From Toxorhynchites rutilus septentrionalis (lineage: Eukaryota; Arthropoda; Insecta; Diptera; Culicidae), in assembly GCF_029784135.1 (NCBI RefSeq), contig NC_073746.1, forward strand, positions 283,599,348-283,663,347: a stretch of 64,000 nucleotides of DNA, read 5' to 3'. Within the stretch, counting starts at the first letter, position 1. Each line of letters begins with the position of its first letter. This document shows, piece after piece, positions 32,591 through 45,300 of the stretch. The position numbers and the translations under genes are program-made. The notes beneath the pieces were generated by a model. That model made no database searches. It was not told where the DNA came from and worked only from the letters and a program-made list of their open reading frames with translations.

Positions 32591-33360
32591 TATTTGTAGC
32601 AAATTGTGAAGAGCAAATCATTCACAATAATGTTGAGTTAAAAAAGATATTGGACAAGTTAATAAAACCCCGAAGCAGGTTCTCTGGATCTGGTAGGACT
32701 GGAAGGAAATCTGCATTATGAGCTTCTACCAAGCAACTAGTCTCGTTGAATTCCAACAAGTACTGCTCGCAGCTGAACGTATTAAAATCGACGATCTAGA
32801 AAACTTCAATGGCGCTTCTAAGACTCCACTCGCCTTACTCACCAGATATTGTATCTTCAGGTTATCAACTGTTAATATTTCTGTAAGACGAGAAAATATT
32901 TCGCAATCCGCGATCATTAATGTACATGAATGGGTTCTGAGACATATTACGTTATTAAAAAATTTCCATTCAATTTAAAAAAAAAATGAATGGAAATTTT
33001 GACTTGGTGTTATTTGATAACTTGGTTGATTACACGTAATCCTGACCTCGACTTAACTACAATAATATTACCGCTAAAATTGATCATTATAATATAAAAT
33101 CATTATTAGATATAACCTTCCTTAAACATTTTTCACCACTCGAAAATTAATATAATTTTAAATTACATAGAATAGATATTTGATACGGAGAAGTAAATTT
33201 TAATTAATAATTTTTATTTTCAAAGTGTGTTCAATCCACCAATCCATTGTCATTATCCCTTCCCAACAACGAAGCACAAAGTTTAATGCAGTCAATGCAA
33301 ATAACGTTTATTCGGTTGAGTGACAATTCGGGTGTGCTGAACGATCCAAAACTAGCAATA
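32591..33360. other. No recognised gene; one long hairpin
   Basis: An 86-codon frame at 32718-32978 (MSFYQATSLVEFQQVLLAAE) is unassigned. At 32958-33000, AAAATTTCCATTCA and TGAATGGAAATTTT form a 14-bp stem around an A-rich loop. The rest is AT-rich. Confidence 0.4.
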
Positions 33361-33741
33361 CAGGGTAACTTCGATAAAACGTACATTTCACTTTCAAAAT
33401 TGTACGTTGTATCGAAGCATAATAAACAACTCACAAACGTAGTCTATAATACATTATTGTGTAGCTGTTTTAGTAAAGTTAATGAATAAATTCAATTAGA
33501 AGATGTAGCCAGCCTTTCTCATGATGTTTCCCTTCGTACTGTTGATTAATTTTTTAGAATCCGGAATCACAAAACCAGCTGTATTTCGGGATTGATTAAA
33601 TGTACAAAACATGTTTTAGCATCACAATACAGATAATTTATTGTTCTTTACATAAAAAATCCTTTGCACTTTGGAAATGGTAAAATGTACGTTATATCGA
33701 GTGACGTTATATCGAAGGTACGTTATATCGAAGTTCCCCTG
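33361..33741. mobile_element. Pogo-like MITE with CAGGG(G/T)AACTTCGAT ends
   Basis: Starts CAGGGTAACTTCGATAAAAC and ends GTTATATCGAAGTTCCCCTG. Flanked by TA (33359-33360, 33742-33743). GTACGTTATATCGAAG subterminal repeats occur near the right end. 381 bp, non-coding. Confidence 0.75.
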
Positions 33742-33929
33742 TACATTACAACATTTAGACGATTTGAACAGCGCGTTGATATCAAAATCGGTGAATTTAA
33801 AACAAATTGTTACTATCAACAAGGCTATCATTTCTATTAACAAAACATGTAATAGAAAATTGAAACAAACTTGAAATTAGATTTAAGCGAAAAATGTAGG
33901 ATTCTCTTGATTTTCTCCCAAAAACTGGA

Positions 33930-34045
33930 GAAATGTCCACGTGGACAACGGGGAGAGGAGTATAAGGAATGTCCAGGCTTGTCTACGGAGGGGGAGGGGG
34001 TGTCTAAAATCATGCTTTTTCTGTCCACGTTGTATGTGGACAGCC
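33930..34045. repeat. GTCCACGTGGACA palindromic MITE (copy 2)
   Basis: ATGTCCACGTGGACAACGGG on the left, then AATGTCCAGGCTTGTCTACG and a G-rich run, ending GTCCACGTTGTATGTGGACA. It corresponds to the unit at 25571-25685. Confidence 0.5.
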
Positions 34046-34279
34046 CCTGTGTTGTAGCCAACATGACGAAAGCATACTTGTTTGAGGTGGCGAATAAGAT
34101 AAATACGGTACAGGAGGTCATACACTTCGCCTATTTGCGCACCCGGAACACTGGAAATCAAAAAGAGCGATTGTCATTTCATTGTTTCAGATAAGCTAAT
34201 TTTGTTCTACTAATTCACCAGACTTATGGGTCGGAACGGTGGACTCAGGCAGAAAAAGCCAGAATTCATGTTTTGAAAA

Positions 34280-34500
34280 AAGGATGGCAGATCTTATCGG
34301 CAGATAGCAAAAGAGCTGGGGCGGTCAGTGGGCATGATACAGAATGCCTTAAAACCATCACTTAAGCCGGAAACCAAAGGAAGGAAGGGAGCGACAACTG
34401 CACGAGAGGATAAGCTCATTATTCGAGAAGTGAAAAAGGATCCGTTTAAAAGCAGTTCTTCTATGAAAACCATTATTTTCGTCATCAATCGACGGATCTA
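34280..34500 (+). pseudogene. Tc1-type transposase N-terminal fragment
   Basis: A plus-strand frame reads RSYRQIAKELGRSVGMIQNA, then KGRKGATTAREDKLIIREVK and KDPFKSSSSMK. This is the tandem helix-turn-helix start of Tc1/Tc3 transposases, which bind terminal repeats. It is followed directly by unrelated sequence (ATCTACGG...), so only about 70 codons remain. Confidence 0.65.
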
Positions 34501-34559
34501 CGGTCACCTTGAAAAAATTTTTTTGTCAAAAATCGACACTTCGGGACTCAAATTTTAAC

Positions 34560-36105
34560 GTTTGAGACACTAGTAAATGAAGTCCGAATGAGCTAATATT
34601 TTGCATAAAGTATGCATGCTGCTGTTTTCTAAGAGTGAAAAGGAAAGCATAAACGTGAATCTGTTTCGTTTTCGGTCAGTGGCCTTGTATGTGGCAAAGT
34701 ATGCGGAAAGGGGTAATGCGTGCTTATTTCCGATGTATGTCTTGTTTCGTTCTGTCATATAGCTCTTATATTATTGTGGCATATGTTTTATACAAATAAG
34801 GTACTAGTATGGAAGGGTTGCACATTTTCTGTTATTTTTAAGCTCATTTAATGTTATAAACCAGGATGTCAAAACAATTGCTAAAATTAGTTTTGGGTGT
34901 ACAGGAGTGCGTTATTTTACCTGAAAATCCATTTCCATTTTTGTACAAATAATAATTTCGTTAGCGCAAACATCAAATGGACAGATCATGATCTATCGTA
35001 TGTATCGTTTATTAAATTTGCCGATTTTTCCGACCTTCCTTTCGAGTTTTTCGAAAATTTTCCTATTTTTCTCTCCGCTATATTGATTAACGGGAAGAGA
35101 CGATAAGATGGTTCAAATCGGAACATTTCTTCCTCGGGTTTTGCGCTTAACAACACATTTGGCTCTTCCATTTTTATTCATATAGATGAAGGGAAATGTA
35201 GAGCGATCGTTTTGTGCAGAGTAGTTCCAGTGCAATCTAAGATTGTGCTGCCAACTCCTAAGACGAGTTGGCTTGAAATTCGTCTTATGCGAAAGTCAAT
35301 TCCAACCAAATCCCGGGGTCAAATAATAAATTGTAATAAAAAAAAGTAGAAGGGTCTGTGCCTGGAGGCACGGACCGAAACTTGACGTAGGTCTATGAAG
35401 GCAATTGCTTTTGAATTAAGTTTTTGTATCTGTTCAGAAATCCGTATATTTAACACATTCAATACTCTAAATGGTGGCTCTAGAAAAATCATTTGTTATA
35501 TGAACAGAACTGAACTTCAAACGGGTTGTGAAAGTTGTAGTGGTAGAAAGCATCCGGAAGTTGTTATCATTAATGTTACCATTAATTATCAATACTTTCT
35601 AAATATTTTCAACAGTTAACTGATTTATTGGGAATGGAAAGGGAAAGGAATAGATAAATGGATTTGAGGAAGTGTAGTTAGCTAAATAAAACCATTAGCA
35701 CTTCTTGATAAGGTATCGCGAACTGGTATGCACTATTGTATCCTTTCGAACCTCTCAATCGGCAGCTAGTAGTTTTTTCGTTGCAAAATTTCTACCTCGG
35801 TTTTCTACCTTACTAAGAAGAGAATTAAGGAAAATTCTAAAACATATCTTATTTTTTAGTTAACTTGTTCACTTGATTTACTCATTTCACTGTTTGTGTT
35901 ATAGGCATTAAAATTGCTGGATAGATTTCCCATCTAATGATATATAGTATAGCATACATCGCAATCACGATTCTGCATAATATGCATTTGAAATCCCTTT
36001 TTGTTACGTTACACTTTTGGCAGAAAGACCTCCCTGTATACAAATCAAAGACATAGTCCTACGTAAAAAAAACAATTTACACTATCAGTCTTACAATAAA
36101 ACAAA
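34560..36105. other. Intergenic stretch, no recognised gene
   Basis: AT-rich. Contains a hairpin GGTCTGTGCC-TGGA-GGCACGGACC near 35350-35376 and the phrase CTTGACGTAGG (35382), part of a motif shared with other repeats here. Short frames lack motifs. Confidence 0.4.
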
Positions 36106-36111
36106 TTTATT
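36106..36111 (-). terminator. Poly(A) signal of the SDR gene
   Basis: AATAAA on the minus strand about 260 nt downstream of the SDR stop codon (36372-36370), the first consensus signal in the right place. Confidence 0.5.
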
Positions 36112-36369
36112 CTTAAGCTGAAACGTATATTTTAAATCTTTGAAGAGAAAGCTCGAAAATTATACATCTTCCATGAATCTTCAAATATATGGGTGATCTC
36201 ATAACTATGAAAAGCACTGTATATTTTTTTTTCAAATTCAACTACACATGTCATGTGTATTACATATAAATCAGTCTAAGCTTGCTCAAGAGGAAACAAG
36301 GTTTTAGTTGAACTATAATATCGATAATATGTACAGCCCATCAAAGTGAATGAATGTTTCCGTTTTGCC

Positions 36370-39300
36370 TTACTGAACTTGGTTCAATTCGTATTCTCTT
36401 ATCATGTAATCTCGCACTAGTTGTTGCACCTTCACTGGGAATAGCCTGAGAGAAGAGTGAAATTAATAGCTTTTCATTTCAGCAACAGCAAATTTTCTTA
36501 CTGCATAAACTTCACGCCCAAATCGAAGAACCGTGGTAACGCGATCATGGTCTCATTGCGAAGTATACCCTTGGTGATGACACGAGCAGCATGCTCAGTT
36601 GTCAAAAGCTGAAATCTGTTAACACATTGTTACAACCCGAACCGTTGTTTCGTGGCGGCCATCACAACACCTACCGTGGCTTCTGTAGGAAATCCACAAT
36701 ATCCTTCCGGGTGGCGATGTAGTAAGGGCAGACGGTTGTCGTTCGGATGTACTCGGAGTGTCCTTGCAGGCGCAGCTGTTCGCGCATTGCTGCCATAAAC
36801 CCATTGACAGCAAACTTTGAGGTAGAGTAGACAACAGCCCACGGAAACGCGAACATTCCGGACATCGATGAAATGCCGACGATATGGCCGCGCTTCCGCT
36901 CGATCATACGCTCCAGGAACACTTTGGTGGTCTGTAGAAGGAATTAGTTTTGCTATTAAATGCTGTACGTAACAAACCAAAAAGAATAAGAAACAACGGT
37001 GAAATTAATGCTTCTGTAACAGACGGATTTCGCGCCAACTCGTCTATGGTATTGGCATGACCCTCTCAGAACTTAACGAAACTTTCTGGGCGTGAAGAAC
37101 TTACCTAATTAAGCAACTTGGCATACTTGGTTTTCCGAAAATTTATCTAGACTAACATATGGAAAGGGCTAAATTAGGGTGGCAATGGATGTATGGGAAA
37201 AATTTCATCGTCGAATTTCAACAACCGACCATGTACATTTTGTTTATTGGCCCAAAAAATGATCTGTGCAAAGTTTCAGCTCGATCGGACATGATTTAGG
37301 GGTGCCTCAAAGCGCTTAAAGTTTTGATTTTTTGATCCTCGAAATGACTTAAAAATGCATGAAACGTCGAGATCTGGTGTCATTTCGAAAAAATTTTTGG
37401 CCGAAAATCGATCTTCTGGGACAGCCTGAGAGGCAATGAAGGTATGGAAAAAAATAATTATCGTATTTAAAGAACCGACCATGTACATTTTGTTTATTGG
37501 TCTAAAAAATGACCTGTGCAAAATTTCAGCTCAATCGGACATGATTTAGGGGTGCCTCAAAGCACTCAAAGTTTTAATTTTTTGGCCACTCAGACTAAGT
37601 CCCAAAAAGATTTTCGATTTTCGGGCAAATATTTTTTTTTCGTGATACCACCAGATCTCAACATTTCATGCATTTTTAAGTCATTTGGCATCGAAAAAAA
37701 AAATCGATTTTCCAAATTTCCTTTACGCCCCCTTAGGAAGATTTTCGAGGATCAAAAAATCAAAACTTTGAGCGCTTGAGGCACCCCTAAATCTTGTCCG
37801 ATCGGGCTGAAACTTTGCACAGATCATTTTTCTGGGCCAATAAACAAAATATTCTTGGTCGGTTTTAGAAATTTGAAATGACCATTTTCGCTGCCACCCT
37901 AGGCTAAATATTTTTGATCATTTTTCTATAATTTTTTTTACTCGAAAATGGTAAGTCCTACAAAAAAGTGATCTATTGAAGAGTTTAAGGAAAATAATTG
38001 AATATTAAGAAAAAAATACTGAAAAAATATTTTTATTAATCAGTGATTTTCAACCGGTGGGGAATTCCCCCCTAGTGGTCATTTGGTCATTAAAAGGGGG
38101 GAATTGTGCAAGGGAATATGGCACATTCACTTCGCTTTGAAGATGACAATGATTAGCAAAAATTGCCACAAAAACTTTATTGGATACGCTAAAATTTGCG
38201 ATCCTCGGCAAATATTGTCAAATCTGAAATGTAATGTTCAATTGAATAACTCCACAATGTTCGAAAGACTTTCGTCAGTGAATAATGAAGGAGTCTTCTG
38301 TTATGTTGAAAACAGTACAGCATTTGTCAAGACTTTTTACAACAAGTTAAATTTGAAACATATTTTCCTCATATCAAAGAACAAATGGTTTGAAATGCCT
38401 AGCGACTGGCAGTGACGAAAATTTCGGATCAATTTCAGAGCAAAATCATCGATCTACAAATGATCGATTCTTATCCGGATATGCGAAATAAGCGTTACGA
38501 GTGTTGTTGTCTTTGGCGTCGTACACAAATTACGTAACGCTAAAAACCTGGATTTTGGACCTCCTTCCCCCCCTACGTAACGCAATTTCCTATCTCCAAT
38601 ACACATAAAGTAACGCAACCTCGACCCACCTCCCCCCCACCTCATTGCGTTACGTAATTTGTGCACGACGCCTTTTGCGTAGAATTTTTGTAAATCTAGA
38701 TTTTCTACAATGCTGGACAATGGGAACAAAACACCGTAACAGAGTGGATATCGAAGACATGAAGTGTGCTTTTCGACAACGTTCTCAAAAATTATGATTT
38801 TGGCGGAAATCGTTCTGGCGCAGGTGCCATATGGATTTGTCAAATGTTTTGATATGCTACAGACTTTCTTACAAAATACTTATAGAGGTGAAGCACTGGG
38901 ATTAATTTTCGTAAAGGGGGCATTGAGCAAAAAAGGTTGAATACAACTATTTTAAATCCTATAATGAAAAAAATCGATTTCAAAAACTAAAAGTCGATTT
39001 TCTCAAAATGGTCATTTCAGACTTAGATGAAATGGTAGATAAATTGTAGTGAAATATATGCCCTACAACTCTTTCATACATCGCAACTTGTGCATATTTA
39101 AGACAAAAAAGTTTTCCTAACAAAAACTTGTTCAAGATTTTTTATTGGAAATTTTCAATTTTTTTGGGTGCACAGTTACAGAAAAAATCAATGTAGCATC
39201 CAACGGATGGGTATATCCCGGTAAACGTATTTTCACAATCACTGTTAATGTTAACCGACGTAGTTTATTACGGTTACACTTGGGGTTGCTAACCCTTTCC

Positions 39301-42300
39301 CGTACAACATCGAGTCTCACTCGTAGTGTACTTGCATAACAAAGGGCGCTAGAACGCTTAGTAGAGTAGTGAAATCACTTGATGCGTGATGTATTAAATA
39401 ATACGGGAGTGGGTTAATACCAGCACTGCATTTGCAATTCTTGCAAATCCTGGAGATCATGGCTTGACCCATGTTGCTAAATAGTGTCACACTTTTCTAT
39501 GTTCAGATGACAACGCAGAAACGAAATAATGCTATTTCTTTCCCGCCACTTCACATTTGCTGCCGGCCACGACTGGTAATTTTCAAACAACAATTTTATT
39601 CATCCGTTAGGTATCTATACAACCCATTCATTATTATCATATCTACAGTGACTTACAGTGACTCTTAATAGATACCTAAATCTACAACAACTATTCGATA
39701 CCTGACCAACTGATCAACAGATTTTTGGCAGATGGCTATTGTTTGCGAGCTGTCGTTGCTCTCTGAATTGAAACAGTTTGTATTTGACTACAAAAGAAGC
39801 TGAAAACTGTACTTTAGCATCCAAGGGACACCATCAATCCATTTCTACCTGTTATTGATTTTTTCTGTAACTGTACACCCAATAAAAAAAATAGAAAATT
39901 TTCGGGAAAAAATCATGAAGAAGTTTTTGTTAGAAAGACTTTTTTGCCTTAAATATGCACAAGTTGCGATGCATGGAAGAATTGTAAGGCAAATATTTAT
40001 CTACCATTTCATCAAAATCTGGGATGGTCATTTTGAGAAAATCGACATTTAGTTTTTGAAATCGATTTTTTTCAGTGTGGAATTTCAAAAAAATATTTTT
40101 TCAGTATTTTTTTCTGAATTTTCAATTATTTTCCTAAAACTTTTCCATAGGTCACTTTTTTGTAGGACCATTTTCGAGTAAAAAAAAAAATATAAAAAAC
40201 GAACAAAAATATTTAGCGTTTTGAGTTCTGAGAGGGTCATGTCAACGTCTGGTCGAGTTGGCGCGAAATACGTCAACAGTCAAACGAATCAGGTGAGCCT
40301 GTTCCGTACGTAAAGAGAGAGAAAAAAACGCCGACGCGGCTAAGCATAATGTGCGATTCACATAGCACGTTACGGAGAAGAACGTCTACGTTCGTTCAAC
40401 GTCTCCACCAGTTCACACATGCAGTCAATGCTTCCACCAGCACCGTCACGTCAAATGCCAAACGAATGATTCAATTAATTTTATTCATGGTGTCGCCACC
40501 TACAACAATTTTGAATTGCAATGCACTCTTTCAAATCAGCATGCCTAAAATCAGTTTCGAATTTTGGAAAATTCAATGAGAATTATTGAATTCAATTATT
40601 TAAATGCTTAAACCCCGTAGTCGGACCCTTATTCAACAATAATAATAAATAGAATAATTCCCTCAACTAGTCGCGAATGATTTTCACTCCGAAATTTGGA
40701 GCTAAGAGATATGTTGGCATAAAAAGTACAGTAAGTTACTTATAATGCGACATGCTGAGGCACCACTCAGTGTCGCATTGGAGTCGATTTTGACCAGTAA
40801 TTGGACATTCGCGACTGGTGGCGACTTTCAATGTGGGGCCATAATTTGGGCCCCGAAATCAATATTTACAAAAATGTCCAATTAGAGGTAAAAATGTCTA
40901 ATTAAACGTGTTGCATCACAGATCGGTTAAATTAGCTTAATGTCGATTTAGATGTAAATTACTGTACAACCAAATCAAAACAAAAGCCGAGACACAAAGC
41001 CCAGACAAAAACCAAACGAGCCGTCCGTCTCCGTCAATTATTCTTTTCTACAAACCCTGCCGGTCGTTTTCGTTGAACGTGTGCTGACGGGTCGTTACGT
41101 TGCTGGTGTATGTGAATGTTTTCATGGGAATTGCATGGTAGAATCATTGACGTATCATGACGTGACGGGACGTGAACGTGACGTGTATGTTGTATGTGAA
41201 TCGCACTTAACTGGTGCTAAGCCGAGATTCGCGACCGAAGGGACGGAATAGTTGATTAAGTATAGGGGAAGACGGGGTAAGACGGTCACCCTAAGCATAG
41301 AATACAATTCAACACAATGCATACAAAATTGAGGCATTTCATTACGTCAGCATCGATCTTTAGGATGTTTTCCGTAATCACGTTGACTTCAAAAAAATTT
41401 TCTTTTTATTTCATAATGTTATATGATAAATTAAAAAAGTTATGAAAAAGGTGCTACTAAAATCAAGTTGGCCACTACTAAGGGTGAGATGGCCACATGA
41501 AATGACTCGTGAATCTAGGCGTATAGAGGATGATTGTATCTGGCAAAATTGAGCTACATATCAAGGTCAATTCAGATCAAGCGTTACAAGAGTGGGAGGT
41601 GTTATTTTTCCTGAATGACCTATAACGTGCTTGATGTGCAACCCTTCCGAAATTATCATAATTAAAAATTATTATATTTAGTATCTGAAAAAAAAACATC
41701 AAATTTATCATGAATGCGCCTTGAGTTACTCAACCAACAATTCGAGTGGTGTGATGTGCTCATTCAATTCGTCAATCAGGCGCGTTAAAGGTGCGTTTAT
41801 GGCAAATCACATCTCTTACAATAGTGCCCACCTTGCCCCCGCTATGGGTCAAGCAAAAGTGTCTCAATAATTCTATGAAATGCTTTAAAAACATACCGTT
41901 TTCTATACAAACACACTTAACAAGCCTGTGTGTTTACTATTGTAACATTGTGGCCGTCTTCCCCCGTCCACTCCTGTACCAAACGAATCGCGGAATTTTA
42001 CGCGTGGTTATGAAAACCAACTCTGATTCATTCTCCATTTGTCACGCTTTATCGACTAGCTGGTGACCTTGTGTTAGATGAAACCTAAACGCGGACCTTT
42101 TTGCCCTTTTTGCTACCAAACTGGATTATTAGTGACTTAACTCGATTATTGCTAACAAACTCGTTCATAATTGACTAGTACAGCTTCAATGAAAGTGAAC
42201 AATGGTACTAATCTCGAATATTATTGGATGCAGGCTTGTTAGCTGTCATAGAATTTTTTTTTTTCATTTTCAAAGCTTGAAACTTCCTTTCTCGTTTGAT

Positions 42301-45300
42301 CTGACAGCGCAGTTAGCACTCAGGCGAAATTCATCCCAGGTGTACCCCCAGCAAACAATAAATCGCATAACAAGCGTATATATAACATCATATGCCCTAA
42401 AATTTGGTTGGCATATAATGCGCCTAACTGGCATATGCATGCAAAAGTGGAGGCCATATACATACATGGCAAATGCTTACCGAATTTGTTTGGATGAATA
42501 TGCAACTTTGACCGGCTTTAATAGCGATTATGTTGAAATTGAATTGCGATCTAATATGAATATATTCATGAATTGTCAAAGCACCAAATACCACTGTTGC
42601 CATACTCATATACGATTTATTACAGACATAGAAAAAAAAAACAAATGGCGCAAAATATTTTCGTGAAATGTTTATTATAGCCTCACGAATCGCCATTTTT
42701 ATATATGAGTATTTGGGTTTGTAGAAATAATAATTGTTTGATTGACTTGCGTTGGGAGTGGAATATGAATGTTTAAAATGGCACAGATTGATGTTTGGTG
42801 AAAACTGCTCCGATGTGGGTTCGAACTCCGGTCGTCTGGATTATCATCCACCAACTATCTCGCGCAGCTATCTGAAATTTAATTCAACAGCGGTTAAAAC
42901 TTTCGAGTGCATCAGCATTTCATTGACATTTCAATATGATGTAATATGTTCTTTATTAGGATCTAATATGATTTACTGTTTCATGATTTTCTTCAGCATG
43001 CAACACGATTTTCTACAGTACTGAATCGATTTAAATTATACGCTTATACGACACACAAACTGCATCAGCGTAATATACGCATATGATGCGGATTAAATAT
43101 ATTTTACGACAATGTACATCATAAAATTGATGTTTATTATACCGAATTGCGACTTAATTTGATAATGGTATATAAAATCGAGTTCTTACATTTTATGCGA
43201 TTTCAAATATACACGATACATACTTTGATTGATATTATATGCGATTATGATTTATTCGGATTTCTTGTAAGACTTGGCACGTGCAAAATTATACGATTTA
43301 ATGTTTGCTGGGCCAAGCTTTATAAAACAAATCGAATGCATTTGAAGCTATTCGGAAACGTGGGACATTGACAATTTCCAAACGTATTTAGTTCTTGAGA
43401 ATCGGGTCAAAAATTGGATCAAACGGGAAAAAACATATTGGCGAAATTTTGTGGGAGATGTGGCCTACACTCAGATATTCTTGGACATAAACGGGGCCTT
43501 TGTTTTTGTTTCAATAGAGGACCTGTCAGACAAACTACATTCTCTATGTCTGCCACATCTATTGACTAATACATTATAGAGCAATTCAACCCAAAATCAG
43601 CCGGTCGTTGACCCTTATCCGATTTTACTTATGATGGAAACTACCTAAAATCACAATTTTCATTATCATATGACCAATTTAAATTGAGACTGAGTTTTGA
43701 AAAGGTCGTATTCAAAATCATTGATCTTTCTTTCAAAAAATCGTAGCTCAAAATCCAGATGTCTGATAATAATATCATATTTGACAGTCATTGGAAAATC
43801 AATTAAATATTTAAGAAAAATAATATCCTGAATGCACTGCTTAAAAAATCTTACTCAACAATTTTATTTGCTATTACAGGTCGGACTCGATTATATATAG
43901 TCGAGCTTTTTTTTTCAAACAATTATTTTCAAATCCTATACATAATCGAATCTCAAGAAAACAATTTTTTCATTAATGTATGAATGTCAAACATTAATAG
44001 AAAAATGGCTTTTTTGTGATTCGATTATGTATCGGACTCGAAAATTAACGTTGAAAGTGAAATTGCGATTATATATAATCGAGTCCGACCTGTACAAGGT
44101 TTGATATCTCAAAACAACGATCCCACCATCCCCGCCCCTCGTTTTTTTGTATATTTTTATTATAAAATATTTACAATTCAACAAAATTAGACAAACATGA
44201 CATGTTCGTGAAATATTAGGAAATGCCTACTGCTGCTGGACTTTGCGATTAAGGTTTCGACATCGCACAGAAATTTCACCAACATTGTTTTTAGTTTATT
44301 TTAGTTATCATTGATTGTAGTCGTTTTTTATTGTTTTGATGTTTTTGGACTAGAGGACGCTATATTTTTTATATTTTTTCTTGAAAGCTGAGGATTTTTA
44401 CATATCATATCTAGATATCAGAGAACCATTTTTTTTTGTTTTTGAGTTATGATTTTTCAAAGTTAGCGGGCTCAAAGCTGGCTGGATATCCGGTAGATAA
44501 CGCCCATCCGTTTCATCACTAGTAGAGTAGTGCGGGGCAAAGGTGCGCACGGGGCAAAAGTGCGCATTAGCCTTTTTGAAGCAAACGAGGATAAAAATTC
44601 TACAACAATGTATTCGTTTGATACATTATTACACCAGCAGCTCACACATATAAACACGATACATTTCGTGAAAGTGGCAAAAAGTTATGAGGTAAAAAGA
44701 GTTTTGGGATGTTTTGATCTAATTTTTTCAGTTTTGGAGATGACGATTTACTTACCTAAAATAACTGGATAGTTCGAAACTACACTATCAGGAAAATCTT
44801 CATTCTATAGTTGATGATAGTGCGTATTCGCTTTTGTGAAAAAGTTCAAGAGCTTTTTGTTAAAAATTCGATTAGTTCAAAAATTGCTTGTGGGGCAAAA
44901 GTGCGCAGTGGTTGTGGGGAAAAAGTTCCCAACAGCGTTTTGCTCTGAATTTTTTTTCTAAAATGTTTTCAACAAAATTTTTAACGGAGCCCACAAGAAG
45001 AAAGCTGATTTGAAGAAAAGCACTTCAGAAATGCTCAAATGGCCCGACAGAGGCTTCGGGAGGGTGCCTCGAAGCGTCGGATTGCGGCAGACCTCGGTAT
45101 TTCTGAATCAGCTCTGAGGAAGAGGCTCTTATCAGAAAGTGATTTACGATTTTAATCTTCTTTCATTGACATTTCTACTTCTGTTGGGATTTGTCAGCGA
45201 GCACCTAGGGCGGTTCAGATAGGTATTTACGAGTGGGCAGTCTGAGGATCTGGCGGAGCACTGCAGGGCACTGGACAAAGCTGTCTATGGTATGACTCTC

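Larger units (their letters stand above)
37023..40272. mobile_element. Fold-back element in SDR intron 1
   Basis: The outer ends are ATTTCGCGCCAACTCG (37027-37042) and its complement CGAGTTGGCGCGAAAT (40254-40269). The inverted similarity continues through CATGACCCTCTCAGAACT. Concentric inner arms are 37900-38035 against 40085-40215, and 38960-39190 against 39860-40075. An internal motif, GGGGTGCCTCAA with TTTGTTTATTGG, occurs twice in one orientation (37220, 37470) and once inverted (37800). No transposase. Confidence 0.75.

Noticed and set aside
37023..40272. Polinton/Maverick
   Set aside because: Length is only 3.2 kb, with none of the polymerase, integrase or capsid genes.
42202..42666. 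154-codon plus-strand gene
   Set aside because: It crosses the boundary of the CCCAGCAAAC element and the same frame is broken in copy 1.
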